This document shows, piece by piece, positions 11,485 to 23,655 of a stretch of DNA of 64,000 bases (positions within the stretch are counted from its first letter, which is position 1; each line of letters begins with the position of its first letter). Source of the stretch: Gliomastix tumulicola (Eukaryota > Ascomycota > Sordariomycetes > Hypocreales > Bionectriaceae); assembly GCA_001599755.1 (NCBI GenBank), contig BCHX01000003.1:1175015-1239014 (forward strand). The letters run 5' to 3'. The notes beneath the pieces are model-generated. The model ran no database searches, was not told the DNA's origin, and saw only the letters and a list, made by a program, of their open reading frames with translations. The translations under genes were made by a program, and so were the position numbers.

Positions 11485-12416
11485 TTACTCCTTCTTCTGA
11501 TGTTTCGTCGTGTCGGTCTCGGATTTCGACTCGGTGTCTGAGGGACTGGCGGGTGTGGACGATTGCTGCTTCTCTTCGGCGGCCGTCTTCTGCGCCTGCT
11601 CGACCTGCCATATCGCGCGTTCGAGCTCCATGGCTAGAACCGGCATCTCGAGCTTCTCGGCGAAGGTCTCCACCTGCTTCTCGGACAGCAGGATCTTCTC
11701 GGGGAACTCCTTTGCGTCGTCCAGCGTCTGCGCAGTGGGCTTATATAGTTCGTCGAGGGTCTCCGAGGGCGCCTCCTGTATGAGTCTGTTCTGTATAAGC
11801 CACTGGATGTGTTTCCCGCCGGAGATGGCCTTCCAATGCGACCACGCTCTGTATACCAGGTAGAAGAACGGGAGGTTAGGTATTCTGCGCAAGCTTCCTG
11901 TTAGCGTCCACGTCTCTCTCTCTCTCTCTCTCTCTCCCAAGGGGACCAGATATCCAAGGGACCCAATACGTACAAAGGGATCAGGCCGACCGGTAACGTG
12001 AGGGGCATGCACATGACACAGTACATCAGCCTCTTCCTGTGCAGCGCCTGCCGCTCCGTCGCGAGCGTCTGGAGGATGCCCTCGGCCTTGTGCACCGGCA
12101 CGACCGACCGGGGAAACGCCAGCTCGACCTTCTCGCGGCCCTGCAGCTCGTCGTCGCGCCGGCGCGCCGACAGCGGGGGCACCGACTTGAGCCCCCACTC
12201 CTCGTAGGGGATGCGCCGCAGGGCGTGGTTGCCGTAGTCGACGACCCTGCGCTGCCAGCCTTTGTCCTTCTTCTCCCACTTGGCCCACTGGCGCGCCGCG
12301 AGGTCGACGGCCCTGTCGACGTAGCTGCGCTCGCTGGGCGGCTTCGTCGTCACGCTAAGACGCTGAGCGTAGAGGAGCGTGCGCCGCGTCGAGATGGGGA
12401 GGAGGTAGAGACGCAT
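11485..12416 (-). CDS. Mitochondrial K+/H+ exchange-related protein (Mit_KHE1 family)
   Basis: Two exons, 12416..11974 and 11884..11485, encode 280 residues. The 89-nt intron holds a CT microsatellite and a GCTAAC branch site, and splicing joins GLIPL to IPNLPFFYLVYRAWSHWKA, the conserved hydrophobic core of the family. The chosen start gives MRLYLLPISTRRTLLYAQRL, a typical family N-terminus that also looks like a mitochondrial targeting sequence; an in-frame ATG at 12656 would add 80 residues without family support. A charged, low-complexity C-terminal tail ends in a Lys-rich string. In yeast this family is linked to K+/H+ exchange and volume control across the inner mitochondrial membrane. 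Confidence 0.85.
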
Positions 12417-13975
12417 CGCTGCTTGGCCTGTCCTGTCCCGTCCCGCGAGGAGGGTGGAGGGTCTGCTCAATTGGGTGTTATATGAAGCTCGAGGCGGCGC
12501 GGAATCGTATCGTAGACGGGACACAATGGGAGGCCTGAGGCTCTGCTGCTTCGGTGGCTGGCGAGCGAGATCGTGACTCAGCTGGGGGAACTCGACGCGC
12601 GAGGTCGTCTCCGTTGGGGCTAGGCGGCGTGGGGTGAGGTTTTGCCCGCGTAACAAGCGACTTCAGCGAATCATCTTCGGCAGTAGGAGAGGGGGGAGAG
12701 TATATTAGAGAGAGAGGAAAAAAAGGACGACAGCAGGCGAATGCGTGCGGGAGTTCAGAACTGACTGATTACGAGGATCGCATAGTCATGACTAGACCCT
12801 GTCTAGCGTTGGCGTCCGAGGCTGGAGGGCGTTGCGAGAAATGGGCAGTGGACCTCTAACAGGCGAACAGTTGACGACAGTGACGCACATGGTCGTCATT
12901 AAACTCGTTATAGGCCTAAAACTGAGCGCATGTGGGCTGCTGGTCTGTCAAACCGTCTCTGGTCGCTGCAAGGAACCGCAGAAGAAGCAAATCTTGTCGT
13001 CGCATCGCGCATATCTGCTTTGTCATCCATATCATCTTAACCAACGTCATGGTATACTGCATTGCGTATGAGCTTCATGCATCGTGATGCAACCTCTTTC
13101 CGGAACAGGGTCCCTCCCACATCCCAGATGTCAGACAGCCCTGAAAAGCTCCAACCAGCTCCAATTTGCTCTAGGGTAGTTAGGATGACAGCGCTCCTGA
13201 AAATGGGAGCAGCACCGCCATGCTCCTAATTTCTCCCTGCTCCCTTCACCATGCGACTCTCTGTCGAGATTTATCACGCGTCAAAACCACGAAAAGAGAT
13301 CTTTTTCGTTTGATCATAGCAAGAAGTCGAGATGAACCAGAGACCGGGCGTCGGGTTGGCTCCCTTTCTTGTTGGCTACAGTGGGTGCACGTGAGTACGC
13401 TCACCATGGAAGTGCTAGCCCTCTCTCTCAGATCTGCCAGACGGATTTGCAATACTGCACCAGCAGTACCGAGGAGAAAACCAACAGGATGGTGATCGAC
13501 CGCGAAGCCTCGGGTCGTGAACGCCACTAATGCCAGGGCATGGCTCGCTGTTCCTACCTGCTCGATAAGGCTTAGATGCCGAGTTGGCAAGGGGCAAATC
13601 TGGACCACCGAATTACCGATCCTGGGAGAGGCTGCGCCGCCCGCCAAGCATAATAATTGCGACTAACACGACTCCAGACCAGATCTCTTGTCACGCCGAT
13701 ATGAAAATTTGTTCATGGGGAATCCTGGAGCTCATTTCTCTCATACTCAGCCTCAGCCAAGGTCATACGTGGAGGGATGTTCAAGAAGGGTCAAATAGCC
13801 TGCTGACAGTTGCTTTGCTCAAGACTTCTGCTTCTCTCGGAGTGACTCATATTGATGACCCCTTTTCTATCGACTGTAGAAGAACAGCTTTCTTTCATCA
13901 TTGTCTTGTTCAGCGTCGCTTGACTCTCGCGTCTTTCTTCCTCTCTACCTCGAACTATCCTATAACTTCGACATC
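12417..13975. other. Intergenic region of 1.56 kb
   Basis: No supported gene is seen. Base composition is more balanced than in the flanking genes, and short frames on both strands lack family resemblance. The last part is a pyrimidine-rich leader before the secreted LysM/WSC gene. Confidence 0.4.
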
Positions 13976-14866
13976 ATGAAGCACTCTGGCTCCTTCTCCG
14001 CCACGACCGCGTGCCTCGTCACGTTCCTCGCGGCCCCCCGTCTGTCTTCCGCCGGGTCACATCCTCAGCTTCAATGGGACCCCGAGACCACGCTCCCGTG
14101 CGTCATGTGGGAGGACAACGCCGGCGACCTCGTCTGCGAGGAAGTCCGGGACTACTGGACCCTCACCCCGGAGGAGTTCACCCGGTGGAACCCTTCCGTC
14201 GGCCTCGACTGCAAGCCGTGGCGCATCCAGTCCTACTGCGTCGTGCCGCAGGAGAGGATCGACAACGATCCGAGGCCGAACCCGCTGACGGAAACGACGA
14301 CGACGACAACTACCTCTGAAGCTGCACCGTCTACGACCAGCACGAGCAGCCTCGCCCCCTCTCCGACTGCCTGGAATCTCCGGGGCTGCTACCCCGACGA
14401 GGACAAGGACCTCCCTGTCCTTGAGGAGCGGGTCAGCGTCGGTGACGATCTGACAATCTCCAAGTGCCAGGACTCGTGCTACAGGGCCTCGTTTGAGTTC
14501 GCGGGCGTCAAGGAGGGCAACGAGTGCTGGTGCAGTAGCTTCATTGGTGGCGAGTCGACCAATAACCAATCCGACTGCAACATTCCCTGCACGGGTGATG
14601 AGGACGAGATCTGTGGTGGCAAGGACCGCCTCAGTGTCTTCGAGCCCGTTGAAGTTGATGAGGAGGAGGAGGAGGGCACGAATGGCGGGGACAACGACCA
14701 GGGCGAGGATCAAGAGGAGAATAATGACAAGGACGAGAATGAGAGCAGCCAGCCCGAAGACAATGAGGACGATGCTCACGACCAGGCATCGACTACGTCA
14801 GGTGCCGTTGCTGCGACCGAAACTGCCGATTCCGGAGCGAGTAGATTCGGCATTCTGTTCTTCTAA
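13976..14866 (+). CDS. Secreted LysM-like and WSC-domain protein
   Basis: A single exon encodes 296 residues. The start at 13976 was preferred over the upstream in-frame codon because it gives a clean signal peptide (MKHSGSFSATTACLVTFLAA, cleavage probably after SSAGS or nearby). A LysM-like module follows (about residues 35-90), with Cys residues, WTLTPEEFTRWNP and YCVVP, as in fungal secreted LysM proteins. After a Thr/Ser-rich linker comes a WSC module (about 140-225) with GCYPDE, CQDSCY, ECWCSSF and CGGKDRLSVF. The tail is very acidic and then Ser/Thr-rich with a short hydrophobic end; a GPI anchor is possible but the end is too short to be convincing. Binding of chitin or other glycans at the cell surface, or an effector-like role, is the likely function. 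Confidence 0.85.
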   Translation: MKHSGSFSATTACLVTFLAAPRLSSAGSHPQLQWDPETTLPCVMWEDNAGDLVCEEVRDYWTLTPEEFTRWNPSVGLDCKPWRIQSYCVVPQERIDNDPRPNPLTETTTTTTTSEAAPSTTSTSSLAPSPTAWNLRGCYPDEDKDLPVLEERVSVGDDLTISKCQDSCYRASFEFAGVKEGNECWCSSFIGGESTNNQSDCNIPCTGDEDEICGGKDRLSVFEPVEVDEEEEEGTNGGDNDQGEDQEENNDKDENESSQPEDNEDDAHDQASTTSGAVAATETADSGASRFGILFF

Positions 14867-15160
14867 TCCTGTATCATGGAGTGTCCCCGGCTATGGGCGT
14901 GTACTTGTCTTCCGTGTTGAAGGATAATATTGTATATGAACATAGAGACTCTTACCTATAATACTAGTGTTTAATTAGACTAGAAGGCAATGTATTTGGA
15001 ACTTAGCCGCAGTATGTCTCAAAAGCTCGTCATATCCAGGCGGCCAGACGCTTAGGCGCCAACACAGTCCAGATACAACAATCACATAACACCTTTTTGT
15101 GCGCTCATCGACTGACTATTGCTACAGGGTTCGTATTACAACATACTGCCATTATCATCA

Positions 15161-18100
15161 TTATAGTACTACGCACTTTTCCCTTTGTCTGTCCCTATTT
15201 CTAGGTCTGCGTCTGCGTTCTGGACTCTCATCTCGACTGTCACTCCCACTGTACTCAGCATAGGTTCCAGGGTCTCGCGGTCTTGAGGTGTCGGGAATCA
15301 TAGACAAGTGGTGTGCCGACAGCTCTAAGCCGTCCTTTCGTCGAGTCTTCGCGGCTGGCGCCTCGTGATACTGACGGCGTCCGAACTTCCCTCTCGGCGC
15401 GGCCTGTCCATACTGGCGATAGAGATTCAGGACCCCTTTATACCCGGCCTCTCTTTCAGAAATGGCCTCGGCGAGCATCCACATAGACCGACCCCTGAAG
15501 TCCCGGAAAGGGCTTTCTCCCGCCTTGAGAATCACTTCGATCGTGGGTAGGTGAGGCACGACCCTCACGATCCCGCGCCGGCCTGTAAAGCGGTGCAAGG
15601 CAACAAAGTCCTCTGTGGCAGCCAGCAGGAAGGGCGTCGAGTCACTGTCGCTTCCCTCCCTGATCGATGAATGTAAGTACTGGAGCCGATAGGAGAGGTA
15701 GCCGTCCATCCCACACATGGCGACCAGATATGTGAACGAGGCATCCGGTATCCACTCGACAAAGAGAGATGTCCAATGGCCATCGCCTGTTTCGTCGTAC
15801 TCGTCGTACTCGTCGAGTTGGCTCATAAGAGCGCGTCCGTCTCGTCGTGGCGCCAGTGTCAGCGCTGTTGCCGCTCTGTCGAGCTCATCCATGAGCCGAA
15901 TCTGGTCAGATGAGTTATCGATCTGACTGGCGTAGCTCATGCACCAAGTCACCTTGCCCATGAGCACCGCGGTGGTTAGGCACTCTGGATCCTGGCCCTT
16001 GACCTGAGCCAGGTAAGACTCGCACCACCGAATGTTGGGATCGAATGGCTCCTGGTTCGCTGACACTATCCACTCCCACGTCTCCGGCTCCTCAAGGAAA
16101 TCCTTGACAGTCCGGTGCAGATACTGAACCGTTGCCTCGCAACTGCTCTCATAACACGTGCGGCAACTCGCATCACTCTCTGCAGAGTCTTCCCCATAGA
16201 AATCCTCCTCGCTGTCCTGGAGAGGCGGTAGTAAGTCTGCCTCCAGGAGCCCACGACATCTGCTCATCAGCTTCCTCCTCATATTAGAACATAGCAATAG
16301 CTTCTGTTTTCTCGTGAATGGCGTGACTTGAGCCCTCAGAGCATCGCTCCGGCCCTCTTGATCTGCCAAGGCCAGTGAGAAGATGCTCGGCTGAATGGCC
16401 GAGTACCGCACGAGCTGGAAAAGTCGGGACGCATGGCCAAAATAGGTGCTGTCCAACCCGTAGAGCATCTTCTTGAATAGGTCATTCAGGTTGTCTGGTA
16501 GCACGTTCAAGCGCCGCTGTAGATCCAATATGCCATCTCCGTTGGCGAGGCCAGAAAGGAGCGAGTTGGTGACAAGATGAACCCAGAGGAACACCCCTTG
16601 TGCCTTGCGAGACAGGTCACGGAGGAGCTGCCTAGAGTATTCTGGCTCCCTCTGCTTCAACTCCCGGAACCCCTCGCTCTCGTTGAACTTGACGTTGATG
16701 AAATGGTCAATGTCGCGACGTGTGAGATCTTGAAGCTTGAGCTGTGGCCTGCCGGCGAATGCATCTTCGAAGTTTGTCCAGGGGCGGCTGGCCACGCAAA
16801 CCTTCAGATTGGACGTCAGAGACTGGGTCCTTAGGATCAGCTCTATCAATTGAAGTTGGTCTCCGGCGCATTCGTCCAATCCGTCAATCATCAGGAAGAA
16901 CTTCCTGCTTGAGCTGACCTTGAGGATGAGCCTACTGAACGCCTCCATCAGCTCAGGCAGAAGCCATGGCGAATCATCCGAGCCCATCAGCTCGAACGCC
17001 TCGTACCGCTCTTCCAAGACCCAAGGGATAGCGGAGGGGACATCCATCAGGCACTCGAAGAGCAAGGTGCGCAACAGCCCCTCGATAGTCATCTGCATAT
17101 CCGTGCCGCTGTTCCAGAAGTAAAAGCTTGCAAAGATGCACTCGTTACTGCCGGCCCAGGTCTTCAGGTGTCGGCGTGTCGCCTCATTCTCGCGGAGGTA
17201 CTTCATCAGCGTTGACTTCCCTGACCCTGGCTTCCCCGAAATCCAATAGAGTGGCTGGTCTGCTCGGGTGAGGAAGTCTCTGAAACTTGAGACGTGCGTC
17301 GAAGAGGCGCCGGCGCTGCGGCCGCCGTAGATCCATTCAAATGTTTGGTGATGTGCTTGCGGAATGCGTCTCTCTCGGTGAGACATGTCGCGGAATCTGA
17401 GGCTCGAGAGAACAAGGGTTTGTATGTAGGCGACCTTGTCCTTGTCCCTCGTTCTATCTCTGGTACTGTCGCCGCCACGTCCGTCGGCGAAGCCTCTGTT
17501 TTCGTGAATGGCCTGGATCAGATCGCGACGCCATTTTTCTCCATCACGAACGCCTCTCAAGAAGATTCGCCCTACAGTGAGGGCCGGATTCCTTGGCGTC
17601 TGCTTCATCTCTGTCAAATTCTCAAGCAGGACCTCCTGCTGCTGCGATGTCTTATTTGCCAGTGCCGCCATTTGAAGGCTGTCGTCGATGGTCAGTTCTC
17701 GCAGATTCAATAGGCGGAGGTATGGTATGGTTGGGGGGCTCGCTCACCGTAAGGAATTGAGGATGATGACAACCATCTCCTGCCTGAGTCGATCCAGCCG
17801 TTTCTCAAGAGACTGTATCTTCTTGTCTTCACGCAGCGCGACCATCGCCTGCCGGAACGACTTCCACGGGACCTGGGATTTCCCGCCCGCGTCTGCCAGC
17901 TTGTCCAGCACCCGCAACAGTTCCGCTGCAACCTCTTGGCACTCGCGTCCGATATCCCTCTGAGCGACTTCGTGGTCCGGGATGCGTCGGCCATTGCTCC
18001 CCGGACTGACGACGCCTTTCAAGACGTCGGCATGATGGGCGAGATCAGCCGTCACGTTCTTCAATTCGCGGTGCTCAGCCAGCTGACCATCAGCAGACCG

Positions 18101-18184
18101 ATGAAACTCCACCCCACGCTTGACGATCTTGCTCGCGACATCGATGAACTGGACGATTGCTTGCGCGGCGGAGAGGCCTTCCAT
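15161..18184 (-). CDS. NACHT STAND protein with helical N-terminus and CaaX-like C-terminus
   Basis: Two exons, 18184..17748 and 17678..15161, give 984 residues. The 69-nt intron uses GTGAGC and an acceptor preceded by CTGAC; it restores frame as RLQMAALANK. Residues 1-145 form an all-helical N-terminal domain (AAQAIVQFIDVASKIVKRGV) of the kind found on fungal STAND proteins (Helo-like/SesA-like); assignment to one subtype is not certain. The NACHT ATPase has Walker A GKPGSGKS (294-301), Walker B FFLMIDGLDE (406-415) and the sensor-like CVASRPW. No ankyrin, WD or TPR repeats follow; the C-terminal half is a helical region of unknown fold. The last residues are Arg-rich and end KCVVL, a possible prenylation signal. 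Such proteins act as ligand-triggered switches in heterokaryon incompatibility and innate immunity. It shares strand and proximity with the next NLR gene. Confidence 0.85.
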
Positions 18185-19315
18185 GGATGAGATATTTGAT
18201 GTCGATTCTGGGGAAATACATTGAAAGTGACAAAGGCGATTGTCTGACGGAACGTGCGAGCGTCGCTGCAAAGGACGTCTTTACGTTGCTGCGACAAGCT
18301 GGTTGGGCAGATCCAAGCGACCAAAGTCCGCCTCGTGTGTGGCTGAGCATCGCAGCGTTGCGGCTTGGCCGCGACAGCCACTTCTTGCATCCTCGCGGTG
18401 CTCAGCTTGCAAGCACATCATATTCGAGATGGCTGTAGGAGCCAACTTGGAAGATTTGAAGATGGGTAAGTATGTAGAAGAAGTGAAGGAAGTAAACGTG
18501 GTTCGCGAGACGAAGGTTTATGGTCGTTGTGTTTGTGGGTGGATCCAAGCGCATTATATATTATATGCAGTATATGCATGCAAAAATGCACAACGGGTCA
18601 ACCAGATCTAAGTACTAAGTAACCAAAATACACCTCATGTGTACCTGAGCAGTATAGCATTGTAGCTTTGCTAGGGCTGCCATTTTTTTTCTGTTTTACC
18701 TCACAGCAGTCTAGCGGTAAGTGACTCATATTTAGGATGACCATGGGAGCTAACTTTGAAAACATACAGAAGTAAAAGAGATGGCGCATGTAATGACGGT
18801 TTACGGTGCCATGGCTTCACTGGGGGCCATGCCGAAGTGTACTTTGACCTCCCTAAATGGTCTCTCGTTGACTTATCAGAGGCCGGTGGACAGCCGATTG
18901 GTGGTTCCTGCAATCTCACAAGCCGTCTGTGACGAAGAGTCTCCCAAATCTCAAGAAATAGCGTTCGCGTATGCGCGCTTAATAACATATGATTCGTCCC
19001 AGGGTCTTGTTGTTGAAGCCTCACGTTCACCACATGGAGGCAAACACTTGTCGATCCGCCCTCTAGCTATACCGACTAAGTGATCCGTACCTCCTATCTA
19101 ACTGCCATCCCAGCATTTGTGACAATCTCACTATTATCTACTTCGTTTTCTGCGTCAACTATCAAGATAGGCTTAGTATTGGATACCTAGGGCTGCGGTA
19201 CAATGTAGGCCCGTCAATCTTTCAGCACGAATCTCCTCGACTGGTCGTTAAAAGGATCGGGTTCTGACGCAAGACAAATCCCTCCCGCTTGCGGTTCAAC
19301 ACTCTGGATGGGTGA
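18185..19315. other. Intergenic region between two NLR genes
   Basis: This 1.1-kb, relatively AT-rich gap shows no supported exon. It should hold the promoter of the downstream NACHT gene and the 3'-UTR of the PNP-NACHT-ankyrin gene. No transposon ends or long repeats were recognised. Confidence 0.4.
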
Positions 19316-22300
19316 TCAGTTCGTTGTTAGTTCTCCCATGAAACTGTTTACCGGCCGAAAGTGTTTCATATGGCGGATTGTAAGTGCCCGTATCGAATTT
19401 TGGAATCGAGATCCAAATTTTCCAGCAGCCGCGAGGACTGCTCGAGTTATCTGGCTGTCATCCTCACATTTGTCGAGGAGGAACGTTATCATGTCCTGAG
19501 CGTCATCGCAATAGGACGTGCTAAACAGTTGGTATCCCACGCGAGCACCTTGTAGTGCTGCTAACAAGATGTTCTCATTGACCGTAATGTCCTGTCCCAG
19601 CTTTTGAAATATGAGCCCTAATATCGGCCGGCCATGGCTGAAATTCCGGGCGGCAGCTTCGATCGTAGCGGATGTGACGAGAACACAGTGGGCATCTCCC
19701 CCCTGTCTTGGACTCAGCATCTCATCTTGGTCCGGGAGCTCGGTCTCGGTCGCTGCGCTTCTCCTTTTGTGAATGCTAACAAGCGAGAGAGAGTCACACC
19801 TCCCTAGTAGGAAAACCATGATTGACTTCCCGCGGAATGGATTTTCTGCGGCAAACTCCAGCATTTTCTCAGTGATAACCAGTCGCCACATGGAGTTGGT
19901 GCTTTGGATATGCTTAAGTAGGATGAAGACCACTTCCAAAGTACCCTCTCGGAGAGCAGCGTGTAAGGCGTCAGGATACTTCCGGTTCGGTTCAAACACG
20001 TTAGCACCGCGTTCGACGAGCAGTGAGACAAGCTCTTCCTGGTTGGGGAAATTGTCGTCGCTGGGAATCCTTCCTCCTATCTCGCGTGTAGGATTAAATC
20101 GATATCTTACAGCCGCATATAGAGCGTTGCCGTACTTTCCGCTCTTCACGTTGGCGTTCGCGCCGTGATTGAGAAGCTTGCGGGCTACGTTGACGTGGTG
20201 CTTGGCAGAGCAGGCCTGCAGTGCCGTTCCGTACTCCCTGCCTGTCTCGTTCACGTCTACGCCCCAGTCGAGCAGGTGCGAAACCGCTTCAGCACGATTG
20301 TTTGCAGCAGCGAGGTAAAGCGCGCTGCCTTTTCCTTTGTCTCTGGTGTCGGCGCCTTTCTTCAGCAGGAGGGGAACGTGGGCTTCTGAGTATCTGGCTA
20401 CCAGCACCAGTGTGAGGGCGTCCCTTTCCCCTCCACAGGAAGCATGAACATTAGCACCCGCATCAAGAAGCAACTGAACAATTTCCGTGCTGTGGCGTTT
20501 CAGGGCCTCGGCGAGGACACCCGTATTGAGTTGCGCACTATTGTCGAGAAGTGCTCGGACCGTTTCCAAATATTGACACTCTACAGCTATGCCCAGGGCA
20601 GTGTGCCTCCCGTCATTGATGCGGCTACCATGCTGGAGCAGTACACGGACTGTCCGATCGTGGCCTTGCTCAGCGGCCAAATGTAAAGCTGTTCCCCCTA
20701 AGCCATAATCGCAAACCAAGCTCGGATCTGCTCCGTTTTCAAGCAACATCTCAACTGTTTTTTCATGCCCTGAAGCTGAAGCGAGGTGGAGTGCGTTCTT
20801 AAAGCGGTGTCCCTTGCCATCCACGTTGGCGCCTTCCTTTATCAGTTGCTCTGCCTGGAACGTGAGTCCCTCGTGAGACGCATGGAGGAGAGCGTAACGC
20901 GAATAACTGCTTTCCAAAGTCCAAGATTCGCCATAAGAAAGCCCCCCCCAGAGTGTGCAGCTAGTTTTGTAGGCCTTTTGGTTTGAGAAGAACTCTAACA
21001 CCATAGCTCGAATATGTTGGTCGCTACTCTCAACAACACGAACGTGTTGTGGCCAAGATCTCGTTGCGTAGTTCCCAAATGGCCGATCTCGTTTATCATG
21101 CTCTCTCGATTCCTTCTTCTCCTCCTCAGTGGGACGCCGATTCTGGCCGTACTGTGCTGTCCAGGATTCTAGCTCTATGAGATACGCAAGACACACCGTG
21201 GCAATGGATGTCCGCGTCGCAATCTCGTCGAGGTCTTTGGAAAGTTTCAAATCAAGGCGGGGTGAGGTTAGCCATTCCTTAACGCTGAAATGGGCAAACT
21301 GTAGGTGATAGACAGTCTCTTCCTCTCTCTCCAAGTCTCCCTTGTCTTTCTCCAAGCCTCTCGGTCGGAATTTCGATCTGTGCACTATTTTCTGTGGCGT
21401 GAGAGCCACGAGGCTACAACAGTATCTTGCGATTTCTTGCGGGATAGGCATCCTATTCTCGGGCCGGAATCTTGGCCTCTCTTCTGGATTTACGGCGAGG
21501 GCATCAACGGCCGCATCGAGTTCAAGTGGTTGGTCGGCGTAAATCAGCAGTTGCAAGATTCGCTTGGCATTCGCCACATACTGTGGTGGTATGTTCTCGA
21601 CAATTCGCTCGTACGTTTTGTCCAGGGTTGGAGGAAGCGAGCTCAACGCTTTCAGAAGTTCTGGGAGGCTGAGGCAATCATTTAGTATATCCAGCTGGCA
21701 AACGACCCATCGAAACATCCCGTCAGCTTTGGCGGTGAGGGCGGTCTCAATTTTTTGCTGAACTTCTGGGTAATCTCGCCACCTTTTGAGACCACTGTGC
21801 TCTTGCACTCTTGCACGGACATAGCGACATATGTCAGAGTCTACTCCAGAGCTCTGGAGAGAGAATACCGCTTGTTCCCCGGCCCAGTTGTGTATGAAAG
21901 ACTTGATGTCCTGCTCTGGACGACTCGTGAGGAGTAGATGCATATTTGAAGATGAGCTGTAGAGGCGCTGGAGGCAAGGAAGCAATCCGTGCGTTTGATC
22001 TTTCTCTCTGTCTTCACACTCATCGAGTGCGTCAATGAAGATACAGACATGCTTGCTCTTGGCCAGCATTTCCAGCAAGCTTTGAAAGAGTGATGTGAGT
22101 GTGGGTTGTGACTGGCCATCGTGACATGACGAATAGAGTGAATCAAGGATGGCTTGAGCACCCGAAATTTCGCGGTAGGCCTGAAAGACGAGAGATCGAA
22201 TAAGCCCATCAACAGAGCATTTCGCTTTGTCGTTAAAGTCAAAAAAGTAGTACAGCAAAGCCTGACTATCTGGATTTGATGTCGTTCTTTGTTGCTGATT

Positions 22301-23655
22301 GAGGATGATTGTAGAGCTGAGAACGGATTTCCCACATCCGGGCTTTCCGTTCAACCACAGGAGGGCCTTTGACTTGCTCTTCCACGTGGAATACTCTGCA
22401 CTGCTCAGAAACCATTCACCAGAGCCAGGGTGACGGAGATTCATGGCCGTGTTCAAATTAGTGGATGGATTGGGCGCAGATAACCATTTGCGCATGTGCT
22501 CTTGTTGCTTCTGCGAAGCCAACTGCTTGACACCATGTAAGGTTTCATGCACGCCCGTTTTGACTGCGTAAAACCAAATATCAGCACGAAAGCGCCACCA
22601 CGCATGCATAGCATTGTATTTCACGTACTCTCTGATAAGAGCCCACCAAGCTTGGCCTCGGCTTCTAACCGAGCCGGGCTGATTTGCGCAAGGAGATCCT
22701 TCGCGTATGCCGCAGCAGTCATGGCTGCATACGGTTGCCAGGCGTTGTTCTTGTGGGTATCTGAGTAGTCACAGATTCCCCGGATAACGAGACAGGGGAA
22801 ATGGTTCATCAACCCGGCTGCCTCCATCTCGAAGCACAGGACGCCCTTCTCTTTGGCGAGCTTGTTCCGAATAACAGCATCTTTCATCAGCTGGTTGGCC
22901 GATGCAATCAGGCCGTAGTGAATCTCCGGGTCATCCTCGTCCTCTTCGCGGCGCGGGCGTTTGATTGGGAGGGCGTTTCCACGGCATACCATTGAACAAT
23001 CATCATTGTTGCCATTGTCGGGGTGAAGTGTTTCTGGGTGAAACAACATGTCGGTTTCCGCATCCGGAGGACTGTAGGTCTTTCGCATCCTTTTCCTCTG
23101 TGACAGGACGTCCATGATCCTGGTTTTGATCTCATGGCCTTTGAGCTCATACTCTGCTTTGTGGGAATTGACTGCCACGCGTAAGAGGGTTGGCGGCTGG
23201 TCTAGGACCCCAGTGATCTGGAAGCTCTGATTCTGTATGGTCTTGCCGAAGTCATACTGAATGACACCGCCATAGCCACCGCCAGGTGAGCTAACGACAA
23301 TATCGCCGAGACGTATGTCATGTCTCGAGCTTGGGGCGCCACCTCCAATTCCAACCATGAGGCCGAACCGAACGCTTGGGAAGCTGCGTCTCAGATCTCG
23401 CGCAACTCCTGCAGCGGCAGCAGTGCCATACTCGCCATCGGGGAGCACGGCAATGACAACATTATGTCTACCCATACGACCAAGCGCATAGACATTGTTG
23501 TCATGCTCGGCGCTGGACTCGGGTTGCTCATGCTCTTCGTCGAGAAATGCCCTGGCAGCCACCAACTCCGTCGTAATGGCGCAGATCCAGCCCACAGTGT
23601 ACGCCTCGTTAGGCAGCTGCATCTTTGGAGGTATTCGATTCGACATCATATGCAT
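19316..23655 (-). CDS. PNP_UDP-NACHT-ankyrin NLR-like receptor
   Basis: Two exons, 23655..22629 and 22563..19316, encode 1424 residues. The 65-nt intron has GTACGT, a CTGAT branch site and ACGCAG, and its removal fuses two large frames. The N-terminal domain is a purine/uridine phosphorylase-like fold: YTVGWICAITTE start, phosphate-loop GIGGGAP (102-108), CFEMEAAG (274-281) and GICDYSD (293-299), so the nucleoside-binding Glu and catalytic Asp appear intact. NACHT follows with Walker A GKPGCGKS (415-422), Walker B VCIFIDALDEC and LLLTSRPE. The C-terminal half holds about ten ankyrin repeats (for example GGTALHLAAEQGHDRTVRVL) and then a repeat-poor tail. The start is the first in-frame ATG; a hydrophobic stretch encoded upstream has no ATG. 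This architecture is common among fungal NLRs; the phosphorylase-like domain is thought to act as an effector on nucleosides or nucleotides once the switch is triggered. Confidence 0.92.
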
